Source of the DNA: an uncultured Streptomyces sp.
GTDB taxonomy: Bacteria; Actinomycetota; Actinomycetes; Streptomycetales; Streptomycetaceae
NCBI RefSeq assembly: GCF_947488945.1
Contig: NZ_CANLBS010000003.1
Location: forward strand, 186,001-250,000
Direction of reading: 5' to 3'
DNA length: 64,000 bases
Positions 52,777 to 61,210 of the stretch are shown piece after piece. Positions within the stretch are counted from its first letter, which is position 1. Each line of letters begins with the position of its first letter. The notes under the pieces are model-generated. The model was not told where the DNA came from, ran no database searches, and was given only the letters and a program-made list of their open reading frames with translations. A program made the position numbers and the translations under genes.

Positions 52777-53553
52777 ATGAAGGACGTGGACCCCGCGACA
52801 CTGGTGCGGCTGTGGAACGAGGAAGCACCCGGCGCCGTCGTGCTGGACGGGTTCCACGCCTTGAAGCACGCACTCCGCTTCGGCGCCGAGGTGCGGCTCG
52901 TGGCCACCAGCGACAAGCAGGCCCTGCTGGCGCTCGCGGCCGAACTCGCCGGCGACGTCACCGCGGCGGTCGGCGCGGCGGCCGCCGAGGTGCCCGTCGA
53001 GACGCTGCGGACGCTGGTTCCCAAGGTGCACCCCACCCGTGTGGTGGCGCTGGCCGTGCGCCGGGCCGCCACGGAGAATCTGGGCTCCCTGGCCCGGATG
53101 CCCCGGCGTTCCCCCGTGGTGGTCCTGGACAATCCGCGGAATCTGGGGAACGTCGGCGCCGTCGTCCGACTGGCCGCCGGGTTCGGGGCGACCGGGGTGG
53201 TGACGACCGGCGACCTGGATCCCTGGCACCCGAACGTGGTCCGTGCGGGGGCCGGGCTGCACTTCGCCACCGCCGTCGAACGTCTCGCGGTGCCCGACCT
53301 GCCTCCGGGCCCGCTCTACGCCCTGGACCCGGAGGGCGAGGACCTGCGTTCCGTCCGGCTGCCGGATGACGCGCTGCTCGCTTTCGGGTCGGAGCGGCAC
53401 GGGCTCTCCGACGAACTGCGCGCCCGTGCCACCCGCCTGTTGTCGCTGCCGATGCGTCCCCAGGTGTCGAGCTACAACTTGGCGACCAGTGTGGCGATGA
53501 CGCTGTTCCACTGGGCTGGCCAGGCCGGTGCGACGGCGCCGGCGGAGTCCTGA
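52777..53553 (+). CDS. TrmH/SpoU-family RNA 2'-O-methyltransferase
   Basis: 258 residues; an N-terminal substrate-binding part, then the SPOUT knot motifs NPRNLGNVGAVVRLAAGFGATGVV (motif 1), FGSERHGLS (motif 2) and LPMRPQVSSYNLATSVAMTLF (motif 3), which holds the Asn of the SAM knot. Target (tRNA or rRNA) not predictable. ATG start; single gene, convergent with paaN. Confidence 0.92.
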   Translation: MKDVDPATLVRLWNEEAPGAVVLDGFHALKHALRFGAEVRLVATSDKQALLALAAELAGDVTAAVGAAAAEVPVETLRTLVPKVHPTRVVALAVRRAATENLGSLARMPRRSPVVVLDNPRNLGNVGAVVRLAAGFGATGVVTTGDLDPWHPNVVRAGAGLHFATAVERLAVPDLPPGPLYALDPEGEDLRSVRLPDDALLAFGSERHGLSDELRARATRLLSLPMRPQVSSYNLATSVAMTLFHWAGQAGATAPAES

Positions 53554-53634
53554 GGCCGGGCAGCCCCGCGCGGGGCTGTCGTGCCGCCTCGGGTCCCGGC
53601 GGGCGGCTCCTTCGGCGGCGGGGCCTCGCGCCGG

Positions 53635-55350
53635 TCAGTCGGCGGGCCGGCGCACCTCCACCGTGCGGAACCGGTCGGCGACGAAGGCGCCGTCGCACAG
53701 GGCCGCGTTCGCGGCCGGATTCCCGCCCGAGCCGTGGAAGTCGGAGAACGCGGCCGTCTGGTTGACGTAGACCCCGCCGGTGAGGTTCAGCGAGAGTTGC
53801 GCGGACTCCTCCATGCAGACCTCCTCGATCGCCCGCTCCACCGCCGGGGACGTCGTGTACGCGCCGACCGTCATTGCGCCCTTCTCCCGGATCGTGCGCC
53901 GCAGCAGGGCGAGCGCGTCGTCCGTGGAGCCGACCGCCACCGCGTACGAGACCGGGCCGAAGCACTCGGAGAGGTACGCGGGTTCCGCGTCGGAGTCGTC
54001 GAGCGGCTTGGTGGCGTCGAGTCTGACGATGAGCGGCGTGCGCACCACCGCGTCGGGAAATTCAGGATGGGCCACCGGCCGGGAGGCCAGTGCGACGTCG
54101 CCGGCCTCGCCGGCCGCCTCCAGCCGCGCCTTCACCTCGGGGTTGACCAGCGCGCCCAGCAGGGCGGCCGCGCGGCCGTCGTCGCCGAGGAGGCCGGCCA
54201 CCGCCGCCGCGAGGTCGTCGGTGACCTCGTCGTACGACTTCGGGCCGTCGTCGGTGGTGATGCCGTCCCGCGGGATCAGCAGATTCTGCGGAGTGGTGCA
54301 CATCTGGCCGCTGTAGAGGGACAGGGAGAAGGCCAGGTTGGCGAGCATGCCGCGGTAGTCGTCGGTGGAATCCACGACGACGGTGTTGACGCCCGCCTTC
54401 TCGGTGTGGACGCGGGCCTGCCGGGCGTTCGCCTCCAGCCAGTCGCCGAACGCGGTGGAGCCGGTGTAGTCGATGATCCGGACCTCCGGGCGGAGGGCCA
54501 GGGTCTTCGCCGACCCCTCGCCGGGCCGCTCGGCCGCGAGCGCCACCAGGTTCGGGTCGAATCCGGCCTCGGCCAGCACGTCGCGTGCCACCCGGACCGT
54601 GAGGGCCAGCGGCAGTACGGCCCGGGGGTGCGGCTTGACGAGGACGGGGTTGCCGGTAGCCAGCGAGGCGAAGAGGCCGGGATAGCTGTTCCAGGTGGGG
54701 AAGGTGTTGCAGCCGATCAGCAGGGAGACACCCCGGCCGACGGGCACGAAGGTCTTGTGGAGCCGCAGCGGGTCGCGGGAGCCCTGCGGCTTGGACCAGT
54801 CCGCGGCGAGCGGAGTCCTGGTCTGCTCCTCGTAGGCGTACGCGACGGCTTCCAGGCCCCGGCCCTGGGCGTGCGGCCCGCCCGCCTGGAAGGCCATCAG
54901 GAACGCCTGGCCGCTGGTGTGCATGACGGCGTGGGCGAACTCGTGGGTGCGGGCGGAGATCCGGGCCAGGATCTCCAGGCACACCAGTGCCCTCGTCCCG
55001 GCGCCGGCGTCCCGCCAGGCGGGCGTCGCCGCACGCATCGCGGGCAGCAGCACGTCGGGGTCGGCGTGCGGATAGGTGACGCCCAGCGCGGGGCCGTACG
55101 GGGAAGTCTCGCCGCCCACCCAGTCGTCGGTGCCCGGCTGGCCCAGGTCGAACCTCCCGCCCAGTACGGCGTCGAACGCCGCCTTGCCCTCGGCCGCCCC
55201 CAGACTGCCCGGTGCGCCGCCGTCCCCGTACGCCTTCGGGTGTTCCGGGTGCGGGGACCAGTAGGCGCGGGTGCGGATCGCTTCGAGGGCCTTGTCGAGG
55301 GTGGCCCGATGTGTCTCGGACAGCTTCTGCGGGGTGAGCTCGGCGGCCAT
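53635..55350 (-). CDS. paaN: PaaN-type aldehyde dehydrogenase (phenylacetate pathway ring-cleavage)
   Basis: 571 residues, aldehyde dehydrogenase superfamily. Family strings: LIGCNTFPTWNSYPGLFASLATGNPVLVKPHPRAVLP (in pieces), DYTGSTAFGDWLE, catalytic-Cys segment YSGQMCTTPQNLLIPRDG and CFGPVSYAV. PaaN oxidises the semialdehyde formed on oxepin-CoA hydrolysis. Here it lacks a hydratase partner domain. ATG 55350 has GAGGAG ten bases upstream. Divergent from paaR; the PaaR operator at 55405-55418 lies in the shared promoter region. Confidence 0.92.
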   Translation of the reverse strand: MAAELTPQKLSETHRATLDKALEAIRTRAYWSPHPEHPKAYGDGGAPGSLGAAEGKAAFDAVLGGRFDLGQPGTDDWVGGETSPYGPALGVTYPHADPDVLLPAMRAATPAWRDAGAGTRALVCLEILARISARTHEFAHAVMHTSGQAFLMAFQAGGPHAQGRGLEAVAYAYEEQTRTPLAADWSKPQGSRDPLRLHKTFVPVGRGVSLLIGCNTFPTWNSYPGLFASLATGNPVLVKPHPRAVLPLALTVRVARDVLAEAGFDPNLVALAAERPGEGSAKTLALRPEVRIIDYTGSTAFGDWLEANARQARVHTEKAGVNTVVVDSTDDYRGMLANLAFSLSLYSGQMCTTPQNLLIPRDGITTDDGPKSYDEVTDDLAAAVAGLLGDDGRAAALLGALVNPEVKARLEAAGEAGDVALASRPVAHPEFPDAVVRTPLIVRLDATKPLDDSDAEPAYLSECFGPVSYAVAVGSTDDALALLRRTIREKGAMTVGAYTTSPAVERAIEEVCMEESAQLSLNLTGGVYVNQTAAFSDFHGSGGNPAANAALCDGAFVADRFRTVEVRRPAD

Positions 55351-55404
55351 GGCGGACCAACTCCTCATCGAGCCGGGCAAGGACGGGCGGACGGAGCTAG
55401 AGTA

Positions 55405-55418
55405 ACCGAACGATCGGT
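55405..55418. promoter_or_regulatory. PaaR-type operator between paaN and paaR
   Basis: ACCGAACGATCGGT; with flanks AGTAACCG...CGGTCGGG it approaches the full 22-bp Corynebacterium PaaR motif. Divergent promoter position, so it can control both genes. Confidence 0.82.
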
Positions 55419-55474
55419 CGGGGCAAGGGGGTCCGGGGCCGCCTGTGGACAACCGATGGGGGAGGATCGCTCTC

Positions 55475-56071
55475 ATGACCACGGCCAAGCGGGACGCGTA
55501 CACGCCGGAGACGTTGCTGGCGGTCGCCGTCCGTGTCTTCAACGAGCGCGGTTACGACGGCACGTCGATGGAACACCTCTCCCGGGCGGCGGGCATCTCC
55601 AAGTCGTCCATCTACCACCATGTGGCGGGCAAGGAGGAACTGCTCCGCCGTGCGGTGAGCCGGGCGCTGGACGGGCTCTTCGGCATCCTGGACGAGCCGG
55701 GCGCAGCGACCGGGCGGGCCATCGAGCGGGTCGAGTACGTCACCCGCCGAACGGTCGAGGTGCTGACGACCGAGCTGCCGCACGTCACCCTGCTGCTGCG
55801 GGTCCGGGGCAACACCAGGACGGAGCGCTGGGCGCTGGAGCGGCGGCGGGAGTTCGACCAGCGGGTGTCCGACCTGCTGAAGGACGCGGTCGCGGAAGGC
55901 GACCTGCGGGCCGACGTGGACATACGGCTGGCGACCCGGCTGCTTTTCGGCATGGTGAACTCGATCGTGGAGTGGTACCGGCCGCAGCCCGGCGGGTCTC
56001 CGGACGGCGACCAGCTCGCGGAGACCGTCGTCAGGCTGGCCCTCGACGGGATGCGGGCACCGGGCCGCTGA
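55475..56071 (+). CDS. paaR: TetR-family transcriptional repressor, PaaR-like
   Basis: 198 residues: helix-turn-helix about 11-55 (ETLLAVAVRVFNERGYDGTSMEHLSRAAGISKSSIYHHVAGKEEL, in pieces), then a TetR C-terminal ligand domain. Probably senses phenylacetyl-CoA and derepresses paa genes, given the three operator palindromes around. ATG 55475 with GGAGG nine bases upstream; a perfect DnaA box (TGTGGACAA, 55444-55452) sits in its leader. Confidence 0.88.
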   Translation: MTTAKRDAYTPETLLAVAVRVFNERGYDGTSMEHLSRAAGISKSSIYHHVAGKEELLRRAVSRALDGLFGILDEPGAATGRAIERVEYVTRRTVEVLTTELPHVTLLLRVRGNTRTERWALERRREFDQRVSDLLKDAVAEGDLRADVDIRLATRLLFGMVNSIVEWYRPQPGGSPDGDQLAETVVRLALDGMRAPGR

Positions 56072-56209
56072 CCGGTCGGACGCACCGCATGGGCCGGCAA
56101 GCGCCGGTAAGCGTCGGCAGGAAACAATCCGCATCGGTACGGGCCGAAGCTGCCGGGCCCGCCCCGGAGGCCGGGCGCGCGCGGGGCGCCCCGGTTGCGT
56201 GCGGCCGGT

Positions 56210-56767
56210 TCAGCGCGCCCGGTCGGACGGAGGCGCGCCGGGCGCTCCCTGCTCGGCGGCCGGCTCGAAGGGCGTCGGCCCGTGCCGGCCCAGTTCCGTC
56301 TCCTCGAAGACCAGCAGCGTCCGCGTGGAGAGCACCTCGGGAATCGCCTGGATCCGGGTGAGGACCAGTTCGCGCAGTGCACGGTTGTCCTCCGTGTGCA
56401 CCAGCAGCAGCACGTCGAAGTCGCCGCTCACCAGCGCGATGTGGGTGGCGCCGGGCAGCGCCTCCAACTCCTCGCGCACCGTGCGCCACGAGTTCTGCAC
56501 GATCTTGAGGGTGATGTAGGCGGAGGCCCCCTGGCCGGCCCGTTCGTGGTCGATCCGGGCGCTGAACCCCCTGATCACCCCGTCCTCGACGAGCCGGTTG
56601 ATGCGCGCGTACGCGTTGGCGCGCGACACGTGGACCTGCTCGGCCACGGACCTTATCGACGCCCGGCCGTTGGCCCGCAGCAGCGCGAGGATCTCCCGGT
56701 CTACGGCGTCCAGCGGCCGCGGCGGGGCGGGCGGGCCGGGATCCCCGGCCATTCGTTCAACTGTCAT
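56210..56767 (-). CDS. bkdR: Lrp/AsnC-family regulator BkdR
   Basis: 185 residues: N-terminal HTH (DAVDREILALLRANGRASIRSVAEQVHVSRANAYARINRLVEDGVI, in pieces about 18-63) and a C-terminal RAM-type ligand domain (HIALVSGDFDVLLLVHTEDN, LSTRTLLVFEE). Divergent from bkdABC; in Streptomyces BkdR controls the bkd operon. ATG 56767 with GGAGGAAGG upstream; the open frame to 56947 is ignored. Confidence 0.9.
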   Translation of the reverse strand: MTVERMAGDPGPPAPPRPLDAVDREILALLRANGRASIRSVAEQVHVSRANAYARINRLVEDGVIRGFSARIDHERAGQGASAYITLKIVQNSWRTVREELEALPGATHIALVSGDFDVLLLVHTEDNRALRELVLTRIQAIPEVLSTRTLLVFEETELGRHGPTPFEPAAEQGAPGAPPSDRAR

Positions 56768-56868
56768 GTCCCCGCGCCTTCCTCCGTTGGACGACCTGCT
56801 TCCATCCCAGGCTGTGGATATCCGTTTGTCCACAGGCTCGGGGGGCCTGTAGCCAAAATGCATCCACG

Positions 56869-56882
56869 ACCGAACAATCGGT
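56869..56882. promoter_or_regulatory. PaaR-like palindrome in the bkdR-bkdA spacer
   Basis: ACCGAACAATCGGT, one base (A for G at the eighth position) off the motif shared by the paa sites. In the divergent spacer, 170 bp before bkdA. Confidence 0.6.
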
Positions 56883-57051
56883 AGGGGAGGCGCGCCGCCC
56901 CGCCGGGGTCGTCGGCCGGTGACGGCCGGCTCCGGCAGCCCTCGCACGTCCGCCGTTGCACCGTGACTTTTGTTCCGCTTCGTCTGTCCGCTCGTCCACG
57001 TGTGGCGAAAGTTCCCTTTCCTTTCGACCCTGATGCCAGGAGGTGCCTCTC

Positions 57052-58209
57052 ATGACCGTCCAAGAGCTGCCCGGCACGACCGCCTACCGGCCCGTGCCGC
57101 CCCCGGCGTGGAAGCCGCTCACCGATCCCTCGCCGCTGCTGCCGGACCGGGAGCCGTTCCGGGTGCTGGGTACGCCCGCCGCGGCCGGGGTGGAGGCCGC
57201 GCTGCTCGTGCGGATCCACGCCGAGCTGGTGCGAGGACGGCGGTTCAACACCCAGGCCACCGCGCTGACCAAGCAGGGAAGGCTCGCCGTCTATCCGTCG
57301 AGCACGGGCCAGGAAGCGTGTGAGGTGGCTGCGGCACTGGTCTTGGAGCAGCGCGACTGGCTCTTCCCGAGCTATCGCGACACCCTGGCGGCGGTCGCCC
57401 GGGGACTCGACCCGGTGGAGGCGCTGACCCTGCTGCGCGGGGACCGGCACAGCGGGTACGACCCGCGCGAGCACCGTGTGGCGCCGCTGTGTACCCCGCT
57501 CGCCACCCAATTGCCGCATGCCGTCGGACTGGCTCACGCCGCGCGGCTGAAGGGGGACGACGTCGTCGCGCTCGCCCTGGTGGGAGACGGCGGGACCAGC
57601 GAGGGCGATTTCCACGAGGCGCTGAACTTCGCCGCCGTGTGGCGGGCCCCCGTGGTGTTCCTCGTGCAGAACAACGGCTTCGCGATCTCGGTGCCGCTGG
57701 CGAAGCAGAGCGCCGCGCCGTCCCTCGCGCACAAGGGCGTGGGGTACGGCGTCCCCGGGCGCCTGGTCGACGGGAACGACGCCCTCGCCGTCCATCAGGT
57801 GCTGGGCGAGGCGGTGGCACGGGCCAGGCGGGGCGACGGGCCGACGCTGGTGGAAGCCGTCACGTACCGGATGGAGGCGCACACCAACGCGGACGACGCC
57901 ACCCGGTACCGCTCGGACAGCGAGGTGCTCGCCTGGCGCGACCATGATCCGATCCGGCTGGTGGAGGACGAGATGACGCGTCGGGGTCTGCTGGACGAGG
58001 AGACCGCGGGACGGGCGCGGGACGCGGCGGAGCGGATGGCGGCCGGGCTGCGCGAGCGGATGAACACCGACCCGGCCCTGGACCCGGCGGGACTCTTCTC
58101 CCACGTGTTCTCCGGGCCCACCTCTCAACTGGCGGAGCAGGAAGCTCGGTTGCGCGCCGAGCTGGCAGCGGAGCGCGACGAGGCCGACGGCGCGGAGGCG
58201 GGACGATGA
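57052..58209 (+). CDS. bkdA: Branched-chain 2-oxo acid dehydrogenase E1 alpha
   Basis: 385 residues; thiamine diphosphate-dependent decarboxylation of 2-oxo acids from Leu, Ile and Val, producing acyl-CoA starter units. ThDP motif GDGGTSEGDFHEALNFAAVWRAPVVFLVQNN (in pieces about 183-213); YPSSTGQEA and FPSYRDTLAAVARG are family-typical. ATG 57052 with AGGAGG eight bases upstream. Stop overlaps bkdB (ATGA). Pyruvate specificity cannot be excluded from sequence alone. Confidence 0.92.
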   Translation: MTVQELPGTTAYRPVPPPAWKPLTDPSPLLPDREPFRVLGTPAAAGVEAALLVRIHAELVRGRRFNTQATALTKQGRLAVYPSSTGQEACEVAAALVLEQRDWLFPSYRDTLAAVARGLDPVEALTLLRGDRHSGYDPREHRVAPLCTPLATQLPHAVGLAHAARLKGDDVVALALVGDGGTSEGDFHEALNFAAVWRAPVVFLVQNNGFAISVPLAKQSAAPSLAHKGVGYGVPGRLVDGNDALAVHQVLGEAVARARRGDGPTLVEAVTYRMEAHTNADDATRYRSDSEVLAWRDHDPIRLVEDEMTRRGLLDEETAGRARDAAERMAAGLRERMNTDPALDPAGLFSHVFSGPTSQLAEQEARLRAELAAERDEADGAEAGR

Positions 58210-59234
58210 CGACGGCGGCGACGGAGGCCCCGGCGGTACGGAGGGCGAAGCCGGCCACCATGGCACAGGCCCTCGGCCGCGCGTTGCGCGACGCGATGGC
58301 CGAGGACCCTTCGGTCCATGTGCTCGGTGAGGACGTGGGCACGCTCGGAGGGGTCTTCCGGATCACCGACGGTCTGGCGAAGGAGTTCGGCGACGACCGC
58401 TGCACGGACACGCCGCTGGCGGAGGCGGGCATCCTGGGAGCGGCCGTGGGGATGGCCATGTACGGTCTGCGGCCCGTCGTGGAGATGCAGTTCGACGCCT
58501 TCGCCTACCCGGCCTTCGAGCAGTTGGCCAGCCATGTGGCGAAGATGCGGAACCGGACGGGCGGCGCGATGCCGATGCCGCTGACGGTGCGTATCCCGTA
58601 CGGCGGCGGCATCGGGGGCGTCGAGCATCACAGTGACTCCTCGGAGGCCTACTACATGGCCACGCCGGGACTGCATGTCGTCACCCCCGCGACGGTCGAG
58701 GACGCGTACGGCCTGCTGCGGGCGTCCATCGCCTCGGACGATCCGGTGGTGTTCCTGGAGCCGAAGCGCCTCTACTGGTCGAAGTCCGACTGGTCGCCCG
58801 AGGAGCCCGCGCCGGTGGAGCCGATCGGCCGGGCGGTGGTCCGGCGGCCTGGCCGGAGCGCGACCCTGATCACCTACGGCCCCTCGCTGCCGGTCTGCAT
58901 GGAGGCCGCCGAGGCGGCGGTGGCGGAGGGATGGGACCTGGAGGTCGTCGATCTGCGGTCGCTGGTCCCGTTCGACGACGGGACGGTGGCCGCGTCCGTG
59001 CGGCGCACCGGACGTGCCGTGGTCGTCCACGAGTCGACCGGCTTCGGCGGCCCCGGCGGGGAGATCGCCGCCCGGATCAGCGAACGCTGCTTCCACCATC
59101 TGGAGGCTCCGGTGCTGCGGGTCACCGGCTTCGACATCCCGTACCCGCCGCCGATGCTGGAGCGGCACCATCTGCCGGGAGTGGACCGGGTGCTGGACGC
59201 GGTCGCCCGGCTCCAGTGGGAGGCGAGGAGCTGA
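58206..59234 (+). CDS. bkdB: Branched-chain 2-oxo acid dehydrogenase E1 beta
   Basis: 342 residues; transketolase-like beta subunit: LGEDVGTLGGVFRITDGL, EMQFDAFAYPAFEQLASHVAKM and PYGGGIGGVEHHSDSSEAYY, C-terminal VHESTGFGGPGGEIAARI. Translationally coupled both ways (stop shares a base with bkdC start, TGATG). Confidence 0.94.
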   Translation: MTTAATEAPAVRRAKPATMAQALGRALRDAMAEDPSVHVLGEDVGTLGGVFRITDGLAKEFGDDRCTDTPLAEAGILGAAVGMAMYGLRPVVEMQFDAFAYPAFEQLASHVAKMRNRTGGAMPMPLTVRIPYGGGIGGVEHHSDSSEAYYMATPGLHVVTPATVEDAYGLLRASIASDDPVVFLEPKRLYWSKSDWSPEEPAPVEPIGRAVVRRPGRSATLITYGPSLPVCMEAAEAAVAEGWDLEVVDLRSLVPFDDGTVAASVRRTGRAVVVHESTGFGGPGGEIAARISERCFHHLEAPVLRVTGFDIPYPPPMLERHHLPGVDRVLDAVARLQWEARS

Positions 59235-60853
59235 TGCCCCAGGTGCTGGAGTTCAGGTTGCCGGACCTCGGTGAGGGGCTCACCGAGGCAGAGATCGTCC
59301 GCTGGCTGGTGGAGGTCGGCGAGGTGGTGGCCGTCGACCAGCCGGTCGTGGAGGTGGAGACCGCAAAGGCCGTGGTGGAGGTGCCCTGTCCCTACGGCGG
59401 GGTGGTGACCGCCCGGTTCGGCGAGGCGGGTGCGGAGCTGCCGGTGGGGGCGCCCCTGCTGACGGTCGCCGTCGCCCCGTCCGAGGACGTGGGCCCGCCC
59501 GTCCCGGCGCGGACGGCCGCCACGGGCGGAAGCGGGCAGGACGGCGGCCGGCCGGCTGCGGATACGGAGGCCGACGCCGCTTCGGAGGGGTCGGGGAACG
59601 TCCTCGTGGGATACGGAACGGGCGCTCCGGCCGCCCGGCGCCGGCGGGTCAGGCCGGACCTGATGCCCCTGACACCGGCCAACGCGAACGCGAACGCGGA
59701 CGGGGACGTGGATGCGGACGCGAAGGGGGGCGCGGCGCGGGGCGCTCTCCGCGCCGAGGTCGCGGAGGCGGCGGGGCGGCACGCGCCGGGCGCGCTCCAG
59801 GAGGGCCGGGGCGCGACGGCACCGAAGACCGGGCACCCGACCGCCCGGGCTTCGCAAGGCCCCGTGGCGGTGGTCTCCCCGCTGGTGCGCCGGCTGGCCC
59901 GGCAGCACGATCTTGACCTGCGGACGCTGTCCGGCTCGGGTCCGGACGGGCTGATCCTCCGGGCCGACGTGGAACGGGCCATCCGGATGGCGACGGCGGT
60001 GGGCGGGCCGGAGATCACCGGCGTGCCGGGCGTCTTGGCACCCGAACCGGTGTCCCCGCAGCACCGGTCGCTCTCCTCCCCACACCGGGCGGTGTCCCCG
60101 GAACATCGCTCGGCGTCCCCGGAGCACCGGCCGGCGGACACGGCCGGACGGGGAAATGGTGCCGTCGGGGAGCGGATCGCGTTGCGCGGGGTGCGTGGCG
60201 CCGTCGCGGAGAAGCTGACACGCAGCCGCAGCGAGATTCCTGATGCCACCTGCTGGGTGGACGCGGACGCCACCGAGTTCATGGCGGTGCGGGCGGCGAT
60301 GAACCGGACCGACGGGCCCAAAGTGTCGGTGCTCGCGCTGCTGGCCCGGATCTGCACGGCCGCCCTGGGCCTCCACCCCGAGTTGAACTCGACCGTCGAC
60401 ACGACGGCCCGCGAGATCGTCCGGCTGCCGGGCGTGAACCTTGGCTTCGCGGCCCAGACGCCCCGCGGGCTGGTCGTTCCGGTGGTCCGGGACGCACACC
60501 TGAAGAACGCCGAGTCGATCGGTGCCGAACTTGCCCGGCTGACGGAGGCGGCACGGACCGGAACGCTGACCCCGGCCGAGCTGACCGGGGGCACGTTCAC
60601 GCTGAACAACTACGGCGTGTTCGGCGTGGACGGCTCGACGCCCATCATCAACCATCCCGAGGCAGCCATGCTCGGCGTCGGCCGGATCATTCCGAAGCCC
60701 TGGGTGCACGAGGGTGAGGTGGCGGTCCGTCAGGTGGTGCAGCTTTCGCTCACCTTCGACCACCGGGTTTGCGACGGTGGGACCGCCGGGGGCTTCCTCC
60801 GGTACGTGGCCGACTGCGTGGAACAGCCGGCGGTACTGCTCCGCACGTTGTGA
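59234..60853 (+). CDS. bkdC: Branched-chain 2-oxo acid dehydrogenase E2 (lipoyl acyltransferase)
   Basis: 539 residues: one lipoyl domain (about 1-80) with the lipoylated Lys in VEVETAKAVVEVP, an E3/E1-binding domain (VAVVSPLVRRLARQHDLDL, near 215), and a C-terminal catalytic domain with SLTFDHRVCDGGTAGGF (active-site His) at the end. Linkers are unusually long and low-complexity: ANANANADGDVDADAKGG, and PQHRSLSSPHRAVSPEHRSASPEHRP with repeated PEHR units. E3 is not in the window. Confidence 0.93.
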   Translation: MPQVLEFRLPDLGEGLTEAEIVRWLVEVGEVVAVDQPVVEVETAKAVVEVPCPYGGVVTARFGEAGAELPVGAPLLTVAVAPSEDVGPPVPARTAATGGSGQDGGRPAADTEADAASEGSGNVLVGYGTGAPAARRRRVRPDLMPLTPANANANADGDVDADAKGGAARGALRAEVAEAAGRHAPGALQEGRGATAPKTGHPTARASQGPVAVVSPLVRRLARQHDLDLRTLSGSGPDGLILRADVERAIRMATAVGGPEITGVPGVLAPEPVSPQHRSLSSPHRAVSPEHRSASPEHRPADTAGRGNGAVGERIALRGVRGAVAEKLTRSRSEIPDATCWVDADATEFMAVRAAMNRTDGPKVSVLALLARICTAALGLHPELNSTVDTTAREIVRLPGVNLGFAAQTPRGLVVPVVRDAHLKNAESIGAELARLTEAARTGTLTPAELTGGTFTLNNYGVFGVDGSTPIINHPEAAMLGVGRIIPKPWVHEGEVAVRQVVQLSLTFDHRVCDGGTAGGFLRYVADCVEQPAVLLRTL

Positions 60854-61210
60854 CGGCGGGGGCGAACCGGGCCGGGGTGAAGGGCGGACCGGGGGCGGAC
60901 CAGACCGGACCGGGAGTGTGCCGGCTCGGCGGGAGCGTGCCGCACGGGCAGGCGGGCCGGGGCGTGACCGGGCGTCGGAGCGTGGGCAGGGCGTCGGCCG
61001 GGACCGGCTCGTTCGGGAAGGCGCCCTTTCCGAAGATGCCTTGCCGGGCTGTGCGGGCGCCGCGGCGGGTCGCGCCGTGCCGTGACGGGGCGTGCGGCAC
61101 CTTGACGGTGTCGTCGCGCCCGACTCCGTCCCGCGCTGGCCGGGGGCGGGCGCCAGATGTGTCCGCCCCCGGCCCGACCCCGCAGGGACGGGTCGGCCCA
61201 TACTCGACGC
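60854..61210. other. bkdC-mobA spacer
   Basis: About 357 bp without a supportable gene. Contains a hairpin near its right end (61138-61174) and otherwise GC-rich sequence with no clear promoter. Confidence 0.5.
61138..61174 (+). terminator. Hairpin upstream of mobA
   Basis: 12-bp perfect stem GGCCGGGGGCGG / CCGCCCCCGGCC around a 13-base loop; no T-run. It may terminate bkd transcription late or act in the mobA leader, 36 bases before the ATG. Confidence 0.55.
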
